This document shows, in pieces, positions 26,327 to 35,197 of a stretch of 64,000 bases of DNA. A program made the position numbers and the translations under genes. How positions within the stretch are numbered: the stretch's first letter is position 1; each line of letters opens with the position of its first letter. The DNA is taken from positions 62,001-126,000 of the forward strand of contig NZ_BCFL01000029.1 of assembly GCF_002217755.1 (NCBI RefSeq). The letters run 5' to 3'. This DNA is from Streptomyces hyaluromycini. GTDB lineage: Bacteria; Actinomycetota; Actinomycetes; Streptomycetales; Streptomycetaceae. The notes under the pieces are model-generated. The model had not been told where the DNA came from and did not search any database. It saw only the letters and a program-made list of their open reading frames with translations.

Positions 26327-27574
26327 CTAGCCGAGCTCGACGACCCGTGCCCAGGCGGGCGGTGCGTCCGGTACGTGGTCGGGGTCGTCCTCGTCCCACG
26401 ACGTGCCGCTGTACTGCCGGGGGAAGAGGCCCACCACCGTACGGCAGGCCGGCTGCGTCTTCGGCCAGGGTGTCTGCCCGTCGGTGAGGGCCACCACGAC
26501 GTCCGGGGCCGGCCGGGTCCGCAGTGCCCTGGCGAAGCCCGCGCGCAGGTCCGTACCGCCGCCGCCGACGAGCGCGATGCCCTCCGCGCGGCACAGCGGC
26601 TGCACGGTCCGGGCGGCCGCGTCGCAGGACAGCACGGAGACCAGGTCCCGGCGGCCCCCGACGGCGCGGGCGATCGCGGCCACCTCCAGCAGGGCGCTGC
26701 CCAGTTCGGCGTCGCTGACCGAGCCGGAGGTGTCGATGACGACCGAGACCCGGGGCGGGCGGCGGCGCAGGCTGGGGAGGACCACGCCGGGCAGGCCGGC
26801 CGACCGGCGCGAGGGGCGGCCGTAGCTGTAGTCGTCGCCGGCGCCCGCGGCGGAGGCGGCCGAGCGGACCGCCGCGCCCAGCAGCTCCCGCCAGGGCTGC
26901 GGCGGATGGAAGGCCTCATCCGCCCAGCGCCGCCAGCCCTCCGGGGTGCTGCCCGGCCGGCCGGTGATGGCCTGTGCCACCCGGAACCGGACCCCGTCCC
27001 GCTCCTGCTCGCTCAGACCGTGCGCGCCCTCCGCCCCCAGGTCCCACTCCCGGTCGCGGCCGTCGGCGCCGCTGCCGCAGTCCAGCCAGGTGAGGTCCTG
27101 GGTCAGCGGCCCGAGCCGGAACTGACGCAGGTAGTCCTCCATCAACTGGCCCTCGTCCAGCCGCAGCATGTACGGCCGGACGGCTCCGCGGGGCTGTGCC
27201 AGCCCGTCGCCGTACGCGTCGTCGTTGATCTCCAGGTCCGCCGCGATGTTCATCCGCAGCCGCTCGCCGGCCCCGGTCAGTCCGCGTTCCCGGGCGACCC
27301 GGTCGCTGCGCCCGTGGTGCTCGCGCAGCAGGTGCGACACCTCGTGCACCCACACCCCGGCCAGGTCCTCCTCCGGCATCCGGTCCACGAACGCGGGCGA
27401 GACATAGCAGCGCCAGTGCTTGTCGACGGCCATCGTCGGCACCTGCCGGGACTCCACGACGTGCAGGGCGAACAGGGCCGTCGCAAGGTAGGGCCGGGCC
27501 CGGGCGGCCTGCAGCCGGGCGGCGTAGAGCTTGTCCAGGTCCAGGTCCGGCGCCCCGGCCGGTTCCGCGGTCAT
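26327..27574 (-). CDS. VWA-domain / putative metallopeptidase-like protein (DUF2201-type)
   Basis: A 415-aa cytoplasmic protein. The N-terminal half contains HEVSHLLREHHG, a zinc-protease-like HExxH motif, and AADLEINDD. The C-terminal half is a von Willebrand A-like domain with a DTSGSVSD MIDAS motif and LTDGQTP. This two-part form is typical of VWA partners of MoxR ATPases. Its ATG overlaps the MoxR stop (ATGA), so the two are co-translated and probably form a chaperone-like complex. Confidence 0.85.
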   Translation of the reverse strand: MTAEPAGAPDLDLDKLYAARLQAARARPYLATALFALHVVESRQVPTMAVDKHWRCYVSPAFVDRMPEEDLAGVWVHEVSHLLREHHGRSDRVARERGLTGAGERLRMNIAADLEINDDAYGDGLAQPRGAVRPYMLRLDEGQLMEDYLRQFRLGPLTQDLTWLDCGSGADGRDREWDLGAEGAHGLSEQERDGVRFRVAQAITGRPGSTPEGWRRWADEAFHPPQPWRELLGAAVRSAASAAGAGDDYSYGRPSRRSAGLPGVVLPSLRRRPPRVSVVIDTSGSVSDAELGSALLEVAAIARAVGGRRDLVSVLSCDAAARTVQPLCRAEGIALVGGGGTDLRAGFARALRTRPAPDVVVALTDGQTPWPKTQPACRTVVGLFPRQYSGTSWDEDDPDHVPDAPPAWARVVELG

Positions 27575-28800
27575 CGGCTCGCCTTCGCGGCGACGCGTTC
27601 GGCGACGCGTTCGGCGGCCCGGTCGGCGCGCCGGGAGACGGAGACCGCGCCGGCGAGCCGTTCGATCGCCGCCGGGACGTCCCAGTCGTCCCGGCGCAGC
27701 GAGGCCAGGGTGGTGGCGGGGACCACCACCAGGTCGGGGGCTCCGGTGTCCAGCGCCCGCACCAGCAGGGCCCAGGCCGCGTCCCAGCGGGCCCGGTCCG
27801 GCCGTTCGCGGACCGCCGCGACCACGCCGTCCAGCACGGCCTGGCGCAGGTCGCCGCGCTCGGGCAGGTCGGCCGCGTCCGGGTCGGCGAGCAGCGTCTC
27901 GGGGTCCGGGAGCTCCATCCGGTCGACGCTCGCCAGCAGTTCGAGCCCCGGGCCGTCCCCGACCGTTCCCCTGACCAGCAGGGAGAGCACGTCCCGGGAC
28001 GAGCCGGCGGCGTGTGCGAAGGCGACCAGGCGCAGGGTCATGTCCCAGCTGCGGGGCGACGGCCAGGCGCCGCCCCGGCGCATCTCGCCGCTCGGCAGCC
28101 GGTGGACGAGCGTGGGGCGGGTGGCGAGCAGGCCGCACACCGCGCGGCGCGCGAAGTCCACGGCGGCGGGCAGCCGGTCCGGGTCGAGCCGGGGCAGGGT
28201 CGCCCGGGGCCAGGTGCCGCCGAGACCGCGGACGACGACCTCGTGGTCGTGGGCCCACTGCAGGTGCACGAACCGGTTGGCCAGCGGCGGGCTGAGCTCC
28301 CAGCCGTCGGCCGCCGAGGAACGCGGGTTGGCGGCGGCCACGATCCGTACGCCGGGCGGGAGCCGGAGGGCGCCCACGCGACGTTCCAGGACCAGCCGGA
28401 GCAGGGCGGCCTGGACGGCAGGGGGCGCGGTGGACAGTTCGTCGAGGAACAGCAGGCCCCGGCCGGCCTGTACCAGCCGTACCGCCCAGTCCGGCGGGGC
28501 CATCGGGACGCCCTGGACGGCCGGGTCGTCGCCGACGACGGGCAGGCCGGAGAAGTCGGACGGCTCGTGCACGCTGGCGATCACCGTGGTCAGCGGCAGG
28601 TCGAGCGCCTCGGCCAGCCGGTTCAGGGCGGCGGTCTTGCCGATGCCTGGCTCGCCCCACAGGAGGACGGGCAGGTCGGCGGCGACGGCGAGGGTGAGCG
28701 CCTCCAGCTGGGTGTCGGGCCGGGGCTCGGTGGTGGAGTCGCCGAGCAGCCCCGACAGGGTGTCGGCGACGACGAGTTGGTCAGGAGCATGAAGGGGCAT
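27571..28800 (-). CDS. MoxR-family AAA+ ATPase
   Basis: A 409-aa AAA+ ATPase with Walker A GEPGIGKTA, Walker B LLFLDELS, and a sensor-1-like region VAAANPRS. MoxR ATPases work with VWA proteins in protein maturation or stress responses, and the VWA gene follows with a 4-bp overlap. A third gene ends 41 bp upstream on the same strand and is probably in the same operon. The Arg/Ala-rich C-terminal tail (AERVAERVAAKAS) is low complexity. Confidence 0.9.
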   Translation of the reverse strand: MPLHAPDQLVVADTLSGLLGDSTTEPRPDTQLEALTLAVAADLPVLLWGEPGIGKTAALNRLAEALDLPLTTVIASVHEPSDFSGLPVVGDDPAVQGVPMAPPDWAVRLVQAGRGLLFLDELSTAPPAVQAALLRLVLERRVGALRLPPGVRIVAAANPRSSAADGWELSPPLANRFVHLQWAHDHEVVVRGLGGTWPRATLPRLDPDRLPAAVDFARRAVCGLLATRPTLVHRLPSGEMRRGGAWPSPRSWDMTLRLVAFAHAAGSSRDVLSLLVRGTVGDGPGLELLASVDRMELPDPETLLADPDAADLPERGDLRQAVLDGVVAAVRERPDRARWDAAWALLVRALDTGAPDLVVVPATTLASLRRDDWDVPAAIERLAGAVSVSRRADRAAERVAERVAAKASR

Positions 28801-28841
28801 GAGAGATCACCTAGGGGTGTGGGAAGACAAGTGGACGGGTG

Positions 28842-30314
28842 TCAGCGCCGGCCGGCGGGGCGCGGGCCGAGGCGCGGGTCGCGGACGGACCGGCGTCGCC
28901 GGGTGCGGACGGGGCCGGTGCGGGATCCGGTGAGGCCCGCCCGGTAGAGGCCGTACGTGATCCGCCGTCGCGCGGCCGCCTCCAGTTCGTCCTTCAACGG
29001 GCCGTCGCGCAGGACGGCTTCGGGCCCCAGCAGTCCTTCTACGACGGCGAGCGCGCCGGCGATGTCCCCGTGGTCGAGGCGTTCACGGACGCCGGTGAGG
29101 CAGTCGGGGCGGCAGTGCGCCTCGTCGATGACCCGCAGACAGGGCAGCGGCGGGCCGCCCAGCGCCACCAGCAGTTCCTCGCGCCGCAGTTCGTCCGGGG
29201 AGTGGTCCAGCGGGGACAGCACCCCGTCGACCAGGCCGATCCGGTGCCGGGCGCCCCGGCACTCCACGAGACGTGACTGCCGGGCCGGGTCGGGGTGCGG
29301 GTCCCGGGCGGCCGGTGCGTGCCCGGGGACGAGGGCGCCGGCGACCAGCGGGTGCAGCCGCCCGGCATCGACCAACCCGGCACGCAGCAGCTCCAGATCG
29401 GGAAGCGTCCAGGTCGCCGCGTCGGGCAGGACGAGCGGTGCGCCGGAGCCGGCATCCCGGCCCGCGGAATCCCGGCCTGCGGTCCCCTGGCCACCGCCGT
29501 CCCGGCCTGCGGTCCCTTGGCCACCGCCGTCCCGGACCGCGGTCACGGTCCCGTCGGCCGCGAGGTGCAGCGCGAGCCGCTGCCGGCCGCCCAGGCGTAC
29601 GACGACGGTCCCGCTGTCCCGCCCCGCGGTACCCAGCACGATCCGCGCCTCGTCCGCCCACCGCTCCGTGGCACACAAGGCCCCTTCGTGGTCGGGGAGT
29701 TGGCCGGTGAACGTGAACCAGTCGGCGTACGCGGGCCGTTCGCCGCCCGCAGGCAGCTCGCCGCCCGCAGAACGGTCGGCGCCCGAGCGGGTCCGCAGTT
29801 CGCCGGAGGCGCCCGCGTCCCACAGATGGCGGTGCAGGTCGAAGCGGAACCGGCGGCTGGGGCGCGGATGCGGATGCGCCCGGGCGACGGGTTCGCTCAG
29901 CGTGCCGTCCCACAGCGCGAGGCTGATCCGCTGCCCGCCGTCCGCCCAGGCGGGCGGTGTCCGGACCACGAGGCACAGGGAGCCTTCCCCGGCGTCGTAA
30001 TGAGCGAGCGGCATGGTCAGCCCCGGCCGCAGCAGCCCGTCGGGCGCGATCCTCGGCAGATGCCAGCGCAGCAGGTCGGGCGCGAGCCGCCGCAGGTCGG
30101 CACGGATCCGTTCCCGGACGTCCCGGCCCCAGGCACGGGACAGTGCGCGCAGGTCGAGGTCGAGGTCGAAACCGGCGGCGGCACAGGCCCCCGCCCAGTC
30201 GCCGGCGTTCCGGCGGGCGGTCGCGGTCTCGATCATGGCGGGCGGCACGGCGAACTCGCGCACGCGCCGCCACAGGGAGAGGCGGGTGTCCCCGTTCGCG
30301 AAGTGAGTGGCCAT
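28842..30314 (-). CDS. Uncharacterised MoxR-operon protein
   Basis: A 490-aa protein with no recognisable catalytic motif, signal peptide or membrane segment. It is rich in Arg/Asp and ends in a basic tail (VRTRRRRSVRD). It lies immediately upstream of the MoxR and VWA genes on the same strand, so it is likely a third partner of that system. An internal 10-residue repeat (GGGQGTAGRD type) comes from a 30-bp tandem DNA repeat. ATG at 30314 is the first good start; a longer frame to 31043 overlaps the divergent sigma-factor gene and is rejected. Confidence 0.7.
   Translation of the reverse strand: MATHFANGDTRLSLWRRVREFAVPPAMIETATARRNAGDWAGACAAAGFDLDLDLRALSRAWGRDVRERIRADLRRLAPDLLRWHLPRIAPDGLLRPGLTMPLAHYDAGEGSLCLVVRTPPAWADGGQRISLALWDGTLSEPVARAHPHPRPSRRFRFDLHRHLWDAGASGELRTRSGADRSAGGELPAGGERPAYADWFTFTGQLPDHEGALCATERWADEARIVLGTAGRDSGTVVVRLGGRQRLALHLAADGTVTAVRDGGGQGTAGRDGGGQGTAGRDSAGRDAGSGAPLVLPDAATWTLPDLELLRAGLVDAGRLHPLVAGALVPGHAPAARDPHPDPARQSRLVECRGARHRIGLVDGVLSPLDHSPDELRREELLVALGGPPLPCLRVIDEAHCRPDCLTGVRERLDHGDIAGALAVVEGLLGPEAVLRDGPLKDELEAAARRRITYGLYRAGLTGSRTGPVRTRRRRSVRDPRLGPRPAGRR
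29471..29544. repeat. 30-bp tandem repeat in coding sequence
   Basis: Two copies (29471-29500, 29501-29530) differ by one base, and a partial third follows. The unit begins CCCGGCCTGCGGTCCC and encodes 10 residues on the minus strand, so copy-number changes keep the frame of the MoxR-operon gene. Confidence 0.9.
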
Positions 30315-30524
30315 CAGCACCCACCAGACGCGGACGGGACCCCCAATCTGACAGCAGAGTGAGTGGTCATCGCGGGGAGCATACGGCGCCGTCACCGAGG
30401 TCCGCCAGGCAATTACGCCCCGGGCCCGCACGTGACGCGGATCACCCCGGCCGGGTGCAGCGTTCTGCCGCCCCCAGGGTCTTTTCCCAGGTGTAGGCAG
30501 CCGGGGAGAGCGGGGACCGTGGGA

Positions 30525-31031
30525 ATGGAGCAGGCTCGGGCCGGTGAGTACGACGAGTTCGTGGCAGCCCGCTGGTCGGGGCTGTTCCATCTGGCCCGTC
30601 TGCTCACCGGTGGCGATCGGCATCGGGCCGAGGATCTGTTGCAGGAGTCCTTGGTCCGGTTGTGGTTCGTCTGGCCGAAGATCGCCGACGAGGCGCCGGA
30701 GGCGTACGTCCGGAAGGTCCTGGCGCGCGCGGCGGCCCGCTCGGCGCGGCGCCGCTGGTGGGGCGAGCGCCCCGTCGAGGAGCTGCCCGAGGTGGCGGCG
30801 GCCGGCGACATGTCGGCGCTCGTCGCCGAGCGTTCCCGGCTGGAGGCCGCGCTGGCGCTGCTGACCCCGCGCCAGCGGGCCGCGGTCGTCCTGCGCTACT
30901 ACCAGGACCTGCCCGACCGGCAGGTCGCCGAGGTGCTGGGGTGCCCGGTGGGCACCGCCAGGTCGCACGCGGCGCGCGGGGTGGCCCGGCTGCGGGAGCT
31001 GCTGGCGGACGCCATCGAGCCGGTGGGGTGA
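30525..31031 (+). CDS. SigE-family ECF RNA polymerase sigma factor
   Basis: A 168-aa sigma factor. Region 2 is FHLARLLTGGDRHRAEDLLQ with the typical LVRLWFVWPKI, and region 4 is LTPRQRAAVVLRYYQDLP with an HTH (QVAEVLGCPVGTARSHAARG). This short form is the Streptomyces SigE-like ECF group. ATG at 30525 is preceded by GGGGAGAG; GTG at 30519 is an alternative. The following gene, 10 bp downstream, encodes a small single-pass membrane protein that may be its anti-sigma partner. Confidence 0.92.
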   Translation: MEQARAGEYDEFVAARWSGLFHLARLLTGGDRHRAEDLLQESLVRLWFVWPKIADEAPEAYVRKVLARAAARSARRRWWGERPVEELPEVAAAGDMSALVAERSRLEAALALLTPRQRAAVVLRYYQDLPDRQVAEVLGCPVGTARSHAARGVARLRELLADAIEPVG

Positions 31032-31041
31032 GGGAGAGGCC

Positions 31042-31593
31042 ATGGATCACTTCGAGCGGCAGTTGACTCAGTTGATGCACGGCGACCGGGAACCGGCGGC
31101 GTTCGAGCCCCGGCACCGGGAGCGGCTGCGGGCCGGTGTGCAGACGCGGCGGCGGATCCGGGCGGCCCGGCGGGCGGCGGGCGGTGTCCTCGCGGCCGCG
31201 GGGCTCGGCCTCGGTCTGTTCCTGTGGCCCCACGCCGATGTCCGTGACGAGCCGAGCGCGCCGCATCCCCGGCCCGCGACCAGCCCCACCGGCCCTGCGG
31301 CACCGACGCCGGGTGTCTCCCCCAGCGCGCCGCCCTCCGGCGCCACGACCTCGGCCCCGCCGCCCACGGACACCACCGCGCCCGAGGACACCCCGTCGGC
31401 CACGAGCGGGAGCACCGCCTCGTCCACGCCGACCGCGACGTCGACAGCCACCCCGGACGCGGGCACGACCCGGAGCGCGACGGAGGGCGCGTCCGGGGGT
31501 TCGACCGCCACCACGTCACCGCCGTCGGCGCCCGCGACCGAGAGTCCCGACCCGTCGGACGGCTCGTCGGCCACGGTCGGCTCGGCCGGATAG
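31042..31593 (+). CDS. Single-pass membrane protein, possible anti-sigma factor
   Basis: A 183-aa protein: a charged cytoplasmic N-terminus of about 45 residues (MDHFERQLTQLMHGD), one membrane helix (GGVLAAAGLGLGLFLW), and an extracellular Ser/Thr/Pro-rich tail of about 110 residues. This layout and the position 10 bp after an ECF sigma gene suggest a membrane-bound regulator of that sigma factor. No ZAS zinc motif (HxxxCxxC) is present, so a classical anti-sigma role is unproven. Confidence 0.72.
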   Translation: MDHFERQLTQLMHGDREPAAFEPRHRERLRAGVQTRRRIRAARRAAGGVLAAAGLGLGLFLWPHADVRDEPSAPHPRPATSPTGPAAPTPGVSPSAPPSGATTSAPPPTDTTAPEDTPSATSGSTASSTPTATSTATPDAGTTRSATEGASGGSTATTSPPSAPATESPDPSDGSSATVGSAG

Positions 31594-31681
31594 CCGACGG
31601 CCGGCGGGCCGCACCCCTTACCCACCACCCCACCGCCCCACCACCGGGTGTGTCCTCGGCACGCCCCGAGAACGAGAGCGA

Positions 31682-32872
31682 ATGCGAAAAAACGCCATGA
31701 ATCATCCTCGGGCCACGCTCCCGGTGCCTGCGCCGCCGTCTCCGACGCACCATGACGAGCCGGTCCTCGACCTGGCCGTACCGGTGTTCAACGAGGAGGC
31801 GGACCTGGAGCCGAGTGTGCGGCGGCTCCACGCCTATCTGCGGGAGACGTTCCCATACCCCTTCCGGATCACCGTCGCGGACAACGCCAGCACCGACGCC
31901 ACCCCGCTCATCGCGGCCCGGCTCGCCGCCGAGCTGCCCGAGGTGGAGTGGATACGGCTGGCCGAGAAGGGCCGCGGCCGCGCCCTGCGGGCCGTCTGGT
32001 CGGCGTCGACGGCGCCCGTCGTCGGCTATCTCGACGTGGACCTGTCGACCGGGCTCGCGGCGCTGCTGCCGCTCGTCGCCCCGCTGCTCTCGGGCCACTC
32101 CGACCTGGCCATCGGCACCCGGCTGGCGCCCGGCGCCCGGGTGGTGCGGGGCCCCAAGCGGGAGGCCATCTCCCGCTGTTACAACGTCCTGCTGCGCTGC
32201 ACGCTGTCGGTGGGGTTCTCGGACGCGCAGTGCGGGTTCAAGGCCGTACGACGGGACGCCGCCGCGCGGCTGCTGCCGCTGGTGCGGGACTCCGCGTGGT
32301 TCTTCGACACCGAGCTGCTGGTGGTCGCGGAGCGGGCCGGGCTGCGGATCCACGAGGTGCCGGTCGACTGGGTGGACGACCCCGACAGCCGGGTCGCGCT
32401 GGTGTCCACGGCGCTCGCCGATCTGCGCGGCATCGCGAGGGTCGCGCTGTCGCCGGCGCGGGGCGCCAAGCCGGCGGGGCCGGGCGCGCTCCCGTCAGGG
32501 CGAGGCGCGCTGCCGTCGGGGCGGCCGCCACGGCCGTACGTCGTCCCCGCGGCCGTCATGGCTCTCGCCCATCTGCTCCTGTACGCGGCGCTGCGCCCGG
32601 CCGCCGCCGCGCAGGTGGCCAACGCGCTGTCCCTGCTGGCCTGCTGGACGCTCGCCCTGCCGGTTCGCGGCCGGCTCCCGCGGCCCGCCCCGCCCGCCCT
32701 GGCCGCTCGTCTGGCACTCACCGCCGGTTCGCTCGCCGTCCTGCGGCACACGGTCCCCGCCGCCGGACTCCGCGCGGAACTGGCCGCACTCGCCACCGCC
32801 CACCTGTCCCTCGTCCTCGCCCGGTCGGCCTTCGGCCGGCGGGGTCGCCGGACGGAGTCCACGGCCTCATGA
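31682..32872 (+). CDS. Family 2 glycosyltransferase fused to GtrA-like membrane domain
   Basis: A 396-aa protein. Residues about 20-260 form a GT2 domain like dolichyl-phosphate mannose synthase: PVFNEEADLE, ADNASTDAT, KGRGRALR and a YLDVDLST metal-binding site. The C-terminal part carries about four hydrophobic helices resembling GtrA, which moves or presents polyprenyl-linked sugars. The linker has a small PSGRGALPSGR repeat. Likely makes polyprenyl-phosphate-sugar for the next gene, with which it overlaps (ATGA). Start at ATG 31682 (CGAGAG upstream) or ATG 31697. Confidence 0.85.
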   Translation: MRKNAMNHPRATLPVPAPPSPTHHDEPVLDLAVPVFNEEADLEPSVRRLHAYLRETFPYPFRITVADNASTDATPLIAARLAAELPEVEWIRLAEKGRGRALRAVWSASTAPVVGYLDVDLSTGLAALLPLVAPLLSGHSDLAIGTRLAPGARVVRGPKREAISRCYNVLLRCTLSVGFSDAQCGFKAVRRDAAARLLPLVRDSAWFFDTELLVVAERAGLRIHEVPVDWVDDPDSRVALVSTALADLRGIARVALSPARGAKPAGPGALPSGRGALPSGRPPRPYVVPAAVMALAHLLLYAALRPAAAAQVANALSLLACWTLALPVRGRLPRPAPPALAARLALTAGSLAVLRHTVPAAGLRAELAALATAHLSLVLARSAFGRRGRRTESTAS

Positions 32873-34125
32873 CCACGACCCTGAAGAGCAGCGCGCCGCA
32901 CCGCGCCGCCGCCCCCGGAACCGCCGCACCGGGCCTCGGCCGGCACCTGCGCGACACGGTCCGCCGCCACGGCCCGGTCCTCGCGCTGTACGGCGTGCTG
33001 AAGCTCGTCGGCTTCGGCTCCTTCATGTATCTGCTGGACTCGGCCGGGGACTTCCGCAGGAAGCATCCGCGGTTCGGGGGTGGCGCGCACACCTGGGACG
33101 TGCTGGGCACCTGGGACGGCTGGTGGTACCAGCAGATCGCCCTGCACGGCTATCACCCCGCGCTGGTACCGGTCCCCGGCGCCACCGGCCTGATCACCCT
33201 CCAGGGCAACTCGGCCGCGTTCTTCCCGCTCTACCCGGCGCTGATGCGGACGGCGATGGAGGTCACCGGGCTCGGCCCGTTCGGAGCGGGGCTGCTGGTG
33301 TCGGTCGTGGCGTCGTTCGCGGCGGCGCTGGGGATCTCCGCCGTCGCCGCGTGGTTCGGCGGCCGGCGGGCAGGACTTGCGGCGGCCGGGCTGTGGGCCG
33401 TGTGGCCGGGTTCCGGCGTGGAGTGGGCGGTCTACTCCGACTCGCTGTACGTGGCCCTGGCCGCCTGGGCCCTGTACGCCCTGCTGACCCGCCGCTGGCT
33501 GACGGCGGGGGCGCTGACCTTCACGGCCGGCCTCAACCGGCCCACCGCCGCCGCCCTGATCGCCGCGCTCGCCGTGGCCGCGCTCCTCGCGCTGCGCCGA
33601 CGCGCGGACGGCGTCGCCCGTCCGTTGACCGCGATGCTCGTGGCCCCGCTGGGTCTGCTCGGCTACCTGGGCTGGGTGGGCCACCGCATGGGCGACTACG
33701 GCGGCTACTTCGAGCTCCAGTCAGGGGCGTGGGGGCACGAGTTCGACTACGGCGCACAGACCCTGGACGTCCTGACGTCCGTCCCTGTGGGCCACTTCGG
33801 CTATCTCTTCGCGCTCCCCTTCGCGGACGTCATCGGGGTCGCGGTGGTCCTGCTGGACCTGGCACTGCTGCCGCTGCTGTTCCGGCTGCGGCCGCCGGCG
33901 GTGCTGGTCGTCCACACGGTGCTCACCCTCGCCCTGGTGCTGGGCAGTCAGCAGTACTTCGCGAACGTCTCGCGCTATCTGCTGCCCGCCTTCCCGCTGT
34001 TCGTCCCCCTGGCGGTCGCACTGCGCCGGATCAGCCTGCCCTGCCTCTGCGTTCTGCTGGGCATCGCGGCGCTGGCCTCCGGCTCGTACGCGGGCTACGC
34101 CCTGTTCGAGCTCGGAGTGCCCTGA
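32869..34125 (+). CDS. Polytopic glycosyltransferase (PIG-V/GPI-mannosyltransferase-like)
   Basis: A 418-aa protein with about ten membrane helices. An early luminal loop carries WDGWWYQQIALHGY, typical of GT-C enzymes of the PIG-V type, and FFPLYPALMR follows. It likely transfers a sugar from a polyprenyl phosphate donor to an exported acceptor (protein or lipid). Its ATG overlaps the stop of the GT2-GtrA gene, so donor synthesis and transfer are coupled. Confidence 0.83.
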   Translation: MTTTLKSSAPHRAAAPGTAAPGLGRHLRDTVRRHGPVLALYGVLKLVGFGSFMYLLDSAGDFRRKHPRFGGGAHTWDVLGTWDGWWYQQIALHGYHPALVPVPGATGLITLQGNSAAFFPLYPALMRTAMEVTGLGPFGAGLLVSVVASFAAALGISAVAAWFGGRRAGLAAAGLWAVWPGSGVEWAVYSDSLYVALAAWALYALLTRRWLTAGALTFTAGLNRPTAAALIAALAVAALLALRRRADGVARPLTAMLVAPLGLLGYLGWVGHRMGDYGGYFELQSGAWGHEFDYGAQTLDVLTSVPVGHFGYLFALPFADVIGVAVVLLDLALLPLLFRLRPPAVLVVHTVLTLALVLGSQQYFANVSRYLLPAFPLFVPLAVALRRISLPCLCVLLGIAALASGSYAGYALFELGVP

Positions 34126-34153
34126 CGACAGCTCAGTCCCGCTCGACCACGGC

Positions 34154-34954
34154 TCAGGCCTTCTTGACGGCCACTCCGCCGTAGAAGCCGATCTCCTCGG
34201 AGCCGGCCGGCGGGGTGGTCTCCGGGCGCCAGAACGGGACCTGGGCGACGCCGGGTTCGACCAGCTCGAACCCTTCGAAGAAACCCTCGACCCGGGCCCG
34301 GGGGCGCAGGTTCATGGAGGCGGTCGCGTTGTTGTAGACGGCCTGGGCCTCGCTGCGGTCGTCGGCGAAGTCGTCGGTGGCGTGCGAGAGCACCAGGAAG
34401 CTGCCGGCCGGGAGCGCGTCGCGCAGGGTGGCCACGATCCGCTCGGGCTCCTCCTCGTCGCGGACGAAGTGGAGGATGGCGACGAGGAACAGGGCGACCG
34501 GCTCGTCGAAGTCGATGATCCGGCGCACCTCGGGGTGGTCGATGACGGACTGCGGGTCGCGCAGGTCGGCGAGGACGATGCTGGTGGTGCCGGCCCGGCT
34601 GAGCAGCGCGTCGCCGTGGGCCTTCACGATCGGGTCGTTGTCGACGTAGGCGACGCGGACGCCCGGCGCCAGCTCCTGGGCTATCTCGTGCACGTTCGGT
34701 GAGGTGGGCAGCCCGGTGCCGATGTCGAGGATCTGGCGGACGCCGCTGTCGATGACGTGCCGGACCGCGCGCTGCAGGAAGCCGCGGTTGGCCCGTACGG
34801 AGATCCACACCTCGGGCGCGACGGCGGCGAGCTGGTCGGCGGCCTTGCGGTCCACCTCGTAGTTGTCCTTGCCGCCCAGCAGGTAGTCGTAGATCCGCGC
34901 CGGATGCGGCCTGCTGGTGTCGATCTCCACGGACCCGTTGCCGTCCTGCGTCAC
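34154..34954 (-). CDS. SAM-dependent methyltransferase (DUF574-like)
   Basis: A 266-aa protein of the abundant Streptomyces SAM-methyltransferase family. It begins with the family hallmark RPHPARIYDYLLGGKDNYE. ILDIGTGLPTSPNVHE is the SAM-binding loop, and VAYVDNDPIV the acidic second strand. GTG start at 34954 with AGAGGAG 6-7 nt upstream. Substrate unknown. Divergent from the cold-shock gene. Confidence 0.88.
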   Translation of the reverse strand: MTQDGNGSVEIDTSRPHPARIYDYLLGGKDNYEVDRKAADQLAAVAPEVWISVRANRGFLQRAVRHVIDSGVRQILDIGTGLPTSPNVHEIAQELAPGVRVAYVDNDPIVKAHGDALLSRAGTTSIVLADLRDPQSVIDHPEVRRIIDFDEPVALFLVAILHFVRDEEEPERIVATLRDALPAGSFLVLSHATDDFADDRSEAQAVYNNATASMNLRPRARVEGFFEGFELVEPGVAQVPFWRPETTPPAGSEEIGFYGGVAVKKA

Positions 34955-35106
34955 GTGCGCTCCTCTCAACGACCGTCCCGGCTCCCCTTGGCCCACCGAC
35001 GGCTGGCGACAGCTTTCCATATCAACTTCTGTTCCGGCGCACCGAGTTCCCCCTCCGTCCGCCCTCCCGGACATCGTGCGGAGCGCGCCCGCGGCACCGG
35101 CCGACG

Positions 35107-35128
35107 GGCCCGGTCGACCGACCGGGCC
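35107..35128. promoter_or_regulatory. Perfect inverted repeat upstream of cold-shock gene
   Basis: GGCCCGGTC-GACC-GACCGGGCC, 9-bp arms, about 70 bp before the cold-shock start. May be an operator or an RNA hairpin in the 5' leader; which one cannot be decided from sequence. Confidence 0.5.
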
Positions 35129-35197
35129 GGACTTGACTACCATCGGGCCCAGGTGTCCGGGCAGGTGGCCCGGTTTGGTTTTGGTTGGGGGTTTCAC

